A DNA stretch of 15,071 nt. It comes from Haplosporangium gracile (taxonomy: Eukaryota > Mortierellomycota > Mortierellomycetes > Mortierellales > Mortierellaceae). A model generated the notes under the pieces. That model did no database searches. It was given only the letters and a program-made list of their open reading frames with translations, and was not told where the DNA came from. Position numbers and translations under genes: made by a program. The stretch is from the NCBI GenBank assembly GCA_015499985.1, contig JAAAUF010000975.1, positions 1 to 15,071 on the forward strand, read 5' to 3'. Every line of letters starts with the position of its first letter. Positions within the stretch are counted from its first letter, which is position 1. This document shows positions 7,501 to 14,685 of the stretch, one piece after another.

Positions 7501-7921
7501 TGACATGCAATTGGAGAGGCGAATTAAGGTTAGAACTATGAGACAGGCTCACAAGCAAAGTGTCCATTGAAGGAAAGCGAGTTTACATTACCTGGAGGAG
7601 GTCGCTGGACGATGATGTGGACTGTTTTTTTGGGCAGCTTGTCCGGAAACACATCAGAGAGAGATCGTCTGTTTCATCGAGCTCTTCCTTCAAGGGAATG
7701 TCGCTTAGCGAAATGTCTTTGCGGTCCTTCTTTGGAACGAGAGGGATCGAGACGCGCCAGAGAGTGAGCTTGTCTGCATCGACATCCTGAAAGTCATTGG
7801 ACTTCTTGGTCTTGATTGCGTCTTTGAGGTGATCGACAGTTTTTGATGCATCAATGTCGACAGAGAATGGCATAGAGTCTCCATCAACAAGGCAGAACAA
7901 GGTCAGGAGATTGTCGGTCAT
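4550..7921 (-). CDS. Crinkler (CRN)-type protein: header, P-loop NTPase, nuclease-like C-terminus; two frameshifts
   Basis: Seven exons fit by GT-AG borders and phase: 7921-7592, 7497-7414, 7328-7032, 6920-6906, 6810-6101, 5956-5786, 5682-4550. They total about 912 codons once two indels are allowed for. Residues 1-108 are the ubiquitin-like CRN header: LLTLFCLVDG corresponds to the LFLAK region and TVHIIVQRPP to the closing HVLV motif. A Ser/Pro linker follows, then a P-loop NTPase with Walker A GVSGCGKT (239-246), Walker B LLVINDE (399-405) and a sensor-like TCGTG. The C-terminal half has GNIFERY, then GPD and VFVQMK about 20 residues apart, resembling a PD-(D/E)XK nuclease with Q in place of E. 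The tail is acidic with basic clusters (KR...KK), possibly a nuclear signal. Frameshifts lie at 7656-7664 (two extra bases in an AG run) and near 4988-4993 (one base missing). CRN proteins are host-directed or conflict effectors in oomycetes and fungi. No secretion signal is seen. Confidence 0.85.
5957..6100 (-). repeat. Crinkler intron 5, similar to intron 3
   Basis: At 144 nt this is the longest intron of the gene. Its 5' half copies that of intron 3, and its 3' half is unrelated apart from being pyrimidine-rich. The acceptor at 5958-5957 restores phase 0 between the NTPase exon and the next exon. Confidence 0.75.
6906..6920 (-). other. 15-nt microexon inside Walker A
   Basis: This exon is bounded by AAG (acceptor) and GTAAGC (donor) and encodes the VFGVS part of the P-loop, with one base of each border codon supplied by the neighbouring exons. 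Phases on both sides match, and only inclusion of this exon yields a complete GxxGxGKT motif. Confidence 0.85.
6921..7031 (-). repeat. Crinkler intron 3, similar to intron 5
   Basis: The first 75 bases closely match those of intron 5 (6100-5957). Both begin GTAAGCAARTCAGCGTG, followed by TGACACTG and CTATGTTTTTAT. Introns 2 and 4 of the same gene also begin GTAAGC but do not share the rest. Confidence 0.75.
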
Positions 7922-8084
7922 AGTGTTGCGAAGCATGTATGAAAAGAAAGGGAAGGAAAAAGTGAGGGTGTAACGAGCGAGGGTTGTAGAGAAGGTGTGG
8001 GATTTAGAGAAGGTGAGGGTGAAAGAAAGAAAAAGAAGGATGAAAGAAGGCGTAGAGTTAAAAGGAAAAGTAAGGGATGAAAAG

Positions 8085-8500
8085 GGCGTGAAAACGGCGG
8101 CAAAGGTAATGAAGGTGAGGAAATGGTGGCAAAAAGAAAGGGGCAGTGAGAATCAAACGGAAAGCAAAGTCGAGAAGAGGGCGTGGGGGCGATGGTAAAG
8201 CAATGGTGGTGAGAAAAAAAGCAGAGATGTTGGAAGAGAGAGCGTGGGAACGGTGGCAAAGGCTATGGAAAAAGATGGCAAAAAAGGAAAGACAACAAGA
8301 AAAGAGTGAGAAGGGTGGCACAGCAAAGAGATGTGGGAAGAGTGCGCGTGGGAGTGACAGAGAAAGGAAGAGGCGCGGAGGGCGGTGGTAAAGGGAGTTG
8401 GAGTTGGTGAGGGCGATGAAGGTGTGGGAATGGTGGCAAAAGGAGAGGTGATAAAAGAGTAGCAAGAAACAATAAAAGAACGTGGGAGCGGTGGCAAAAT
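8085..8500. repeat. Purine-rich array with recurring GTGGGAxxGGTGGCAAA motif
   Basis: A roughly 20-bp motif of the form GYGTGGGAnYGGTGGCAAAR recurs at about 8087, 8115, 8180, 8240, 8371, 8421 and 8481 with irregular spacing inside a GA-rich background. An inverted copy of its core, TTTTTGCCACCAC, occurs across the purine/pyrimidine switch at about 8580. Confidence 0.55.
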
Positions 8501-8788
8501 AATCTGTTATTTCCTATACTGCAAGGAAATAAAATATTGTAACGTTACCAACTCGCGCTTTTTTTTTTTGCTGCCTTGCTTTTTGCCACCACTCACTCCT
8601 CTTTCATCCTACTTTCATCCTTCACCACTCCACCCTTTCATCTCCAGTAACCTCATCCTCACTCCCACACCTATTTCATCACTACATCTATACCCATCCC
8701 TCTTTTCGTCACCCGCCACGCTCATCGTCGCCCTTCTCTTTCCCTTTGTTATCATTCTCTTCCCCCTTGTTTAGCGCGTCTTCTTTCC

Positions 8789-8817
8789 TTCTCTCTCTCT
8801 CTCTCTCTCTCTCTCAG
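8789..8817. repeat. (CT)n microsatellite
   Basis: An uninterrupted CT dinucleotide tract of about 13 units ends in CAG followed by CGAAGGTAA. It sits 470 bp upstream of the nine-exon gene. The tract followed by CAG resembles a 3' splice site, but no upstream exon was found. Confidence 0.85.
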
Positions 8818-8879
8818 CGAAGGTAATCTATTTCCCTTTTCCCTTTGCGTGATCGTAGGATCGTTGGGGTTAGCAACAT

Positions 8880-8970
8880 CTTGCCATTATGCACCGGTGC
8901 TTTCTTAGGTTCCCTGTTTAGGTGCTTATGCGGCGGCAGGGGGGCGGAAAGCGGGGTGTGGGAAGGTGGT
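8880..8970 (+). repeat. 85-bp direct repeat, copy 1
   Basis: Shares with 9032-9122 the landmarks GCACYGGTGCT, TTTAGGTGC, ATATG/TTATG, GGCGGCAGGGGGGCG and GCGGRGTGTG in the same order and spacing, offset by about 152 bp. GCACCGGTGC is palindromic in this copy. Confidence 0.8.
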
Positions 8971-9031
8971 AACTCTCAGGGTAACCTTGTTTAAGGTTGC
9001 TAAATTGTTATGCTAGTCTCGCGGATAAAGC

Positions 9032-9122
9032 ATCTTATCCATAAGCACTGGTGCTCTTTTAGGTCTCCTGTTTAGGTGCATATGTGGCGGCAGGGGGGCG
9101 AAGAGCGGAGTGTGTTAGGATA
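9032..9122 (+). repeat. 85-bp direct repeat, copy 2
   Basis: Second copy of the block at 8880-8970, about 170 bp upstream of the nine-exon gene start. The GGCGGCAGGGGGGCG core is identical in both, which suggests either recent duplication or retained function, for example a paired regulatory site. Confidence 0.8.
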
Positions 9123-9290
9123 GTGATTAAAGAAGGCCATCGTCGGCATGTCTTGGCAGCGCCGGGGAGTCTTTTCTATCACTCCGCATTGTAATGATTA
9201 TTATCTTTTGGAAACAGCTGTTAAATTGGTAATTGACATACATTTGTATTTGTTTTTGTTTGAGCACTTCTTTAGAGAAATCCATTTCAG

Positions 9291-11824
9291 ATGTCACATC
9301 TTCAATGGCTCCTAAATGCCTACGAAAGCGGAAGACCTATTACGATGCCTTCTTTTGTAAATCAATTTGTCTACAGTTGTAGGGAAGACGCTCATGAGGC
9401 TTTCGTGGTACTATTGTCATCAACTGACATTCCATTACGTGAATTAGAGAGTCTACAGCAGAAATATGACATTTGGCAGCGGAACAGTGGCAAGGAATAT
9501 TGGTCATCTGTATCAGCATCACTTCAAATCAAGATCTCAACAAATCGAACAGCGGAACAACTTTCTGTAGGAGGCGAATATGTTGTGAACAATTTTGTGA
9601 AAGGACAGATTGCAGGCGATATAAACAGGCCTATGCTGCCAGGTATGTTGAAAAACGCTGTCTTTGGATGTCTACTTGATCGATCAAGACTCTGCAATGT
9701 TAATAATATTCTAGAGTCTTTCCTTAAACAGCTGAACCATTGTGCTGACTATCCTTTGTTTATGCATCCCATAATTCTCTAGATTCCGTTGCTTTTGGAC
9801 AGAAACTCCACCATGACCTCTTCAAAAATGAGGACACAGGTCTGCCAAAGACTCCAACTAGAAAGAGATGTAAGTATTACTTTGGTAGAGCAGGCTCACA
9901 GTCACAGAACGCTTTAAATCTTTATGATTTATTCTTTGCTGACAAATTATCCTTTTTGTTTTAGCATCCTATTCTCTTCATCCGTCATCAACCCCAATCA
10001 TACTGAAACGCGGAAGGCCTTCTAGAGTAACGCCGAATAAGATTGCAAGACATACCTCTTCGAAGACAACAATTGAGGAGCCATGGCACTCGTTGATTGA
10101 GGCAGCCCTCGTACTGGTATGTAATGGGAATTTTAATGAGCACATTCAGAGTTGCCTACAGCATTGACATATTTTAACATCTGCCTATTTTAGCATGATG
10201 GCTGGCAAGTGGATCTTCCGGAAGTGGACACCCCGTATGAGGATGGGAGTCCTAGTCGCTCTAAGCTATATCAGCTCGCACTTCAGCATTTACATAATGT
10301 CAAGGCCCTTCAAGCGCAGACACATTTCGACAGAGTTCACTGTCTCGATTTCAAGGACGCCTTGTAAGTATAGGTTTCATTTGTTATTTTGATTCCCTTT
10401 ATGCATTTTGCGTTACTCAGTATATCATTTGTTGTCGCTATAGTGTCTCCCTTTCTGACATATGGAATCTGTATTCCTCCGCTGCTAACAATCTGTTCGG
10501 CATAACCGCCACAGCAGATGCAAAAGCGTTTTGCCGCATGCAATCTATGGACGAAAAGGATGACGTTCTTGTGGATATCGCCGGCGTTCTCCTGGAAAAG
10601 AAAACCTTGGAAGAGATCCTTGATGAAACCTACCATCTGCAAGTTGCCCAGCCAACGTATCGCCGGATGCTTGACGTCCTCCGGATCATGTAATGATGGG
10701 CAATATTGCGATTACTCAACATCTACCTATTGTCGTATCCTGTATTTATGTTTTTTGTTTGCTCTTAACTCCCTGTAGAATCAGAAATATTATAAGACCG
10801 CTGCATGGACTAAAAAAAGAGCCTTCAGAAGCTGATTGCCTCGCCGTCTGGTCGTCTATTTTCCAGGAAGGATTGCCACTGAATTCTTTGTTTTCCATGA
10901 ATCTGTGAGTTGTTATTTTGCTATCATTGCCGATATTCACACTACAGAGGCTGTTGTCACTCATTATAACTTCAATCATTCTTCGTAGTGGTGAGCAAGG
11001 ATGTTTTGCATCTGCTTTGTCGAAATCAAAACTGGCAGATGTGTTCGAAACAGGGATCACGGCTCGGAAGTGTGATGGGCTATTGAGCGTCAATTTGGTT
11101 GAAGTTGGTAATTTGGAGTTCAAACATATGGGCGCATCGAAGCTAGATGTGGCGTGTCAGCTCCGGAAAAACATGAAGATCAACAAAAGCATCTTACTCG
11201 AACTGGACAAGTATGGATTGGTGTGTCCGCTGCTTTTGTCCGTTCATGGTAGGAAACAAGCAAATCCATTTACTTGGCTTCGCCCTGCTCCAAGAGTCGT
11301 TACCATAATGAACCCTCATTTTTTTGTATTTTAGGAATGGCGGCAATCGTTTCCGAGTAAGGAAATGGGAGGACATATGGGTGGCAGGCAAGGCCTCCAG
11401 CACTATTGTGATACCCTCTACTTTTGATGAACTCCGCTTATTCCTGGAGGACCCAGTACACCAACTTATCAAACTGCTGGTACATGTACAGTCTTCATTT
11501 CAGTTGGTATTATAGGCCTTTGTTTCTACAAAATAGACTAACACTCCACAACCTTATTAGGACCATTATCATGAATATGCAGCACGGGCGGATCAATTGT
11601 TTCAGCAATACCAGTACCGGAAAAAAGGCGAGGATGAAGAGGACGCAGTGTCTGCAGCACCGAAGAGCGTTATTGAGACACTCGATTGGGAACAAGTTGT
11701 TTTTCATACTCCAACTAAAGTTGCTAAGCGGCCATCACTGCTCGACAGGCTCAAGCATGTAAAGGAAGAGGCGAATCAAGCTTGGTCCGAAGAGGAAGTC
11801 GAGACGCTGATTTCCGAGGATTAG
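9291..11824 (+). CDS. Unnamed nine-exon protein with AT-hook-like and D...ExK motifs; one frameshift
   Basis: Nine exons join in phase: 9291-9642, 9783-9869, 9965-10116, 10194-10363, 10444-10689, 10779-10904, 10989-11248, 11335-11479 and 11561-11824. They total about 600 residues. The only break is in exon 8, where one base is missing at about 11350-11354. Residues 161-165 are KRGRP, an AT-hook-like DNA-binding core within a basic linker (140-180). Residues 338-475 look like the conserved core: IIRPLHGLKKEPSEADCLAVW, RKCDGLL (D407), LEFK (E421, K423), then QLRKN (435-439). This D...ExK...QxRKN order fits PD-(D/E)XK nucleases, which is an inference. The tail is acidic and Glu-rich. Start ATG 9291 is the first in frame and follows an AT-rich leader. 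AATAAA lies at 11878-11883. It resembles uncharacterised proteins of Mucoromycota and Mortierellomycota; I cannot name it. Confidence 0.8.
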
Positions 11825-11877
11825 GTGCATCCCCTAGCTTATAAACTACGAGCAACATCGTTTCTATGTTAGACTAG

Positions 11878-11883
11878 AATAAA
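11878..11883 (+). promoter_or_regulatory. Possible polyadenylation signal of the nine-exon gene
   Basis: AATAAA lies 54 bases after the TAG stop, at a normal distance for a fungal gene. It abuts dispersed repeat copy 2. Confidence 0.4.
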
Positions 11884-11939
11884 AGGATCAAAAAGCAACA
11901 TCGCTATGAACGCTTGGCTGCCATAAGCCAGTTGATCTG
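11884..11939. repeat. 80-90 bp dispersed repeat, copy 2 (right half)
   Basis: Matches the right half of the copies at 534-620 and 12615-12705: GGATCAAAAAGCAAC, TATGAACGCT, and a TGGCT...AGCCA hairpin. In this copy GATCAA at the left and TTGATC at the right are also complementary, so the whole block could fold as a two-stem structure. Confidence 0.55.
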
Positions 11940-12109
11940 TACTCTATGTTGGGGTCTAGGGAAGCCTTGCGTAGTCGTCATACGCGTTCCATTCCAACTT
12001 CACCAGGGCTATTCTTCTAGAATCACATGACATGATCTTATCACGCACACCCACGACGCAATAAATTTCTTAAAAACAAAAAAAAATTCATGCATCTGTC
12101 ATTCTTTGG

Positions 12110-12560
12110 GATGTCCTTGATCTTTCGGCCCCCTTTCTTTTCCAGCCTCCCTTGATCCTATTACAGCATCCCTTGATTTTTTTCCAGACTCCTTTCTCGC
12201 TTTATCTTTTTGCAGTATCCCTTGATCCTTTTCCAGCATCCTTTGTACTTGATACTACCTTTTGACCTTTGGTTGCATCCTTTGATCATTTTTCAGCATT
12301 TCTTGACCTTTCCATATCCCTTGATCTTTTTTCTTATATCCCTTGGTCTTTTTCTTGTGTCCCATGATCTTTCGATCTTTTTCCAGCATCCTTGCTATTC
12401 ACCCAGCATTCCTCCTTGCTTTTTCCAGCGTCCCCTCGATCTTACCGTCGTCCTTTTTTTTTATCCCTTGATATTTTTGGTCCAGCCTTTTTTTTTTTTT
12501 TTTTTTTTTTTCTTTTTTGCATCCCCTTGATCACTTTGATCCCCTTCTTTGTCACTTCTC
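12110..12560. repeat. Degenerate about 21-bp pyrimidine minisatellite, cluster 1
   Basis: Many imperfect units of the form CCCTTGATCTTTTTCCAGCAT run head to tail with spacing of about 20-25 bp. The cluster ends in a long T-run. Units vary by substitutions and small indels. Confidence 0.75.
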
Positions 12561-12614
12561 TCGATTTTTTAGGGGTCCCTTTTTTTGTATCCCCCTAACT
12601 TCTTTTCTTTAGGC

Positions 12615-12705
12615 AAATTCTAATGAAGGAGGAGAGGAGGAGCTGACATCGAAGGATCAAAAAGCAACGTCTCTTTGAACGCTCGGCTGCTACAAGCCAG
12701 TTGTC
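12615..12705. repeat. 80-90 bp dispersed repeat, copy 3
   Basis: Full-length match to 534-620 with about four of five bases shared by eye, including AATTCTAATG, GACATCGAAGG, GTCTCT and CTACAAGCCA. It keeps the GGCT...AGCC hairpin at the right side. It lies directly after minisatellite cluster 1. Confidence 0.6.
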
Positions 12706-13554
12706 GTTCCTACCTTTAATGTGTTTCTGAGACAGAAGAAAGATGATTGGTAAGTGTCGCGTACCAGACAATTCCTAGCAAATTTCTACGATCATATGAT
12801 AATGTCAGCTCATTCTGGCATCTCTCACTTTCTTTTCCATCATTCAGAAGTCTGATGTGTGTGTAAGTTGATGATCAAGGAGAAGAAAGAGTCTGTTGCT
12901 TATTGAACATCTTGAAAGGGATAATAAACCGTTGCAGATGATAACAAAGGCACGACATAGGCACATGGGTGCACTTCGTTGAATAAAAAGGTAAAATAAA
13001 AATAAACCCGTTCCGCAACAAAGCTCCCCGCTAAGTTTTTTAACCATGAGAGTGAGCAAGAAATACGATTGAGTGTCAGATAGCTAAGATAAGGTGAAAA
13101 AGGTAAACGCCTTGATGGTTGATTATGGAAGGATGAAAAAATAAACCTTCTCTAGTTGCTGTGTGAGGAAAAAATGAAAACCTCTACTTGACCTCCGTTC
13201 CTGGGGTTCTTGTAGGTGCAAGGTGAAAACGTCGTGCACTAACGGTAGCACGCGTGCAAAGAACCTTGTCGTTGCCTCCATCTCAGCGGAGGGTAGCTAT
13301 TAATGAGGAGCAAGTTAGAGCTTCGCCGATATCTTTCTCTTAGGAGTGGTGGAGCTGGAGCTTCCTCGTTGAGCCATCTTCACGACTCTGTCTTGTTTGT
13401 TGATGAGCCTCTTAACATGTGTGGAAAGGACATGCGGGAGTCTGCTAATTCTCTCGTAATATAAGGTAATGATCTTTTTGGAAAAAGGAAGGTACAGTGG
13501 AAAGATTATCCTGCTGAGTCTGAGAACTCGGAAATTCCCTACGAGAAGTTTGAT

Positions 13555-13990
13555 TCCAGTGTCCCTTGATCTTTTCCATTATACCTTGACCTTTTCCAGC
13601 ATCTCTTGATCTTTTTCCAACACTCCTTGATTTTTTTCCAGCATCCCTTGATGTTATTTTGTCCCTTGATGTTGTCCCTTGATCTTTTCCCACTCCCTTC
13701 TCTAAGTGCCCTTGATCTTTTTTGCAGCGTCCATTGATCTCTTTTCAGCATCCTTTGATGTCCCTTGAGCTTTCTATCATCCCTCGACTTTTTTCCAGCT
13801 TTCTTTGCCATTCATGCCAGTATCTCTTACTATTCATGCCGGCATCTCTTACTATTCATGCCAGCATCTCTTACTATTCATGCCAGCATCTCTTACTATT
13901 CATGCCTGCATCCCTTGCTATTCATGCCAGCACCCCTTTCTTTTTCCAGGACACGTTTCTGTTTCCAGTGTCCCTTGATCTTTTCCAGAC
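13555..13990. repeat. Degenerate about 21-bp pyrimidine minisatellite, cluster 2
   Basis: Same unit and orientation as cluster 1, for example TCCCTTGATCTTTTCC and TTTTTTCCAGCATCCCTTG. Because the period is near 21, the minus strand shows heptad-like open frames rich in Lys, Arg and Trp (KGCWKKI, KECWKKI), which I regard as a by-product. The 22-bp array is nested inside. Confidence 0.75.
13809..13940. repeat. 22-bp tandem array, six copies
   Basis: Six 22-bp units of the form TATTCATGCCAGCATCTCTTAC; the third and fourth (13853-13874, 13875-13896) are identical, and the edge units diverge toward the surrounding 21-bp family (CATCCCTTG). This suggests a recent local expansion of a variant unit. 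Confidence 0.88.
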
Positions 13991-14436
13991 TCGTTTGGTA
14001 TTTTAGCATCCATGATTATTTCCAGTCTCTCTATCTCTCCCATCTTTTCCAATAGATGCACCTCTGCCGATTACTACCCTCTTGAAAGCAAATTATGTGA
14101 ATAATGCAGAAGGATGTTATAGTATATGTCTAGTCGTTCGGCCACTTCCTTTCTTAATGTCATTGAAATAAACTCATGCATATTTTTTTGTAGCAACTCA
14201 CGCCGCGTATATATAACAATCATGTTTGACATGATATCGCCAACACTTGAACAATTTTTTCCTCATAAAATCTCTCACAAGCTTCACTGCCTTCCCACGT
14301 TTTACAATTCAATTGACTTTCACTTCAAAGGTACTGTAGAGCCAAAGGCCACGTCTGAGATTTATATACTCAAATGTACTCGAATGTAATATCATGAGTA
14401 ATCATTCAAACCTTTGCTATGAATCCACATTAGACC

Positions 14437-14685
14437 ATGCATCGCGTCGGCAAGCATTTCGTCCTAATTGTTGCCTCCATTATCCTGTGTTGCAACATTC
14501 AACGTGTAGTCGCAGAGCAACATTGTGGCGCGGGTTTATATCCCCATTCTTGTTGGAAAGATTGCGCAGGTGGTGGATGGTGTTGGACTGAGGAGAGCAA
14601 AACATGTTATCAACAGAGTGACTGCGATTACTTCGCTAAATGTTACAAGAAAAAAGGAGGCTGCCCTGATAGTCCTGGAAACTAA
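14437..14685 (+). CDS. Small secreted cysteine-rich protein (eight Cys)
   Basis: An 82-residue frame starts at ATG 14437 (ACC-ATG context). Residues 1-26 are a signal peptide: basic start (MHRVGKH), hydrophobic core FVLIVASIILCC and a VVA cleavage site before Glu27. The mature part of about 56 residues has eight cysteines at 30, 39, 43, 49, 57, 63, 69 and 76 (spacing C-8-C-3-C-5-C-7-C-5-C-5-C-6-C), two Trp in WCW, and Gly-rich turns. Four disulfides are likely. This is the layout of small secreted fungal effectors and antimicrobial-type peptides, but the spacing does not match a family I can name. There is no intron. AATAAA occurs at 14743-14748, 57 bases past the stop. It stands alone beside a minisatellite region. 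Confidence 0.72.
   Translation: MHRVGKHFVLIVASIILCCNIQRVVAEQHCGAGLYPHSCWKDCAGGGWCWTEESKTCYQQSDCDYFAKCYKKKGGCPDSPGN

Larger units (their letters stand above)
7922..9290. promoter_or_regulatory. Divergent intergenic region of the two large genes
   Basis: This 1369-bp region holds both 5' flanks. From about 7930 to 8495 the plus strand is almost pure purine; from about 8570 to 8816 it is pyrimidine-rich and ends in a (CT)n tract. Each gene therefore has a pyrimidine-rich coding-sense strand upstream of its start, a common feature of fungal leaders and promoters. The switch point at 8500-8565 is AT-rich and holds T-runs. A pair of 85-bp direct repeats follows (8880-8970, 9032-9122). The many short open frames here are composition artefacts. 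Confidence 0.6.
11825..14436. other. Gene-poor minisatellite region
   Basis: I find no supportable gene in these 2.6 kb. It contains two pyrimidine-rich minisatellite clusters (about 12110-12560 and 13555-13990), a 22-bp array (13809-13940), two dispersed-repeat copies and a long T-run at about 12488-12515. The central part (12715-13550) has ordinary base composition but only short open frames, and I recognised no tRNA, snoRNA or conserved peptide in it. The last 400 bases precede the secreted-protein gene and include TATATATAA at 14208-14216, which is far for a core promoter. Confidence 0.55.

Noticed and set aside
7918..8497. Overlapping Pro/Phe/Ser-rich minus-strand frames upstream of the Crinkler gene
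   Set aside because: Near-pure purine/pyrimidine sequence rarely forms stop codons; several frames are open at once, which is a composition effect.
8568..8774. Plus-strand 68-residue hydrophobic frame
   Set aside because: Low-complexity pyrimidine-rich sequence with no recognisable signal or domain, mirror of the purine-rich array.
12210..12598. Phe/Leu/Pro-rich frames that look like membrane proteins
   Set aside because: They are translations of the pyrimidine minisatellite and the long T-run.
12860..12960. C/D snoRNA, because of TGATGA-like motifs
   Set aside because: No matching D box with terminal stem at a suitable distance.
13190..13280. Possible tRNA, because of GGGGTTCTTGTAGG and a short hairpin
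   Set aside because: The B-box consensus does not fit, and no acceptor stem or anticodon arm could be paired.
13445..13811. Minus-strand Lys/Trp-rich heptad frames
   Set aside because: A 21-bp repeat unit read in frame gives pseudo-heptads; the units drift in length and the frames break.
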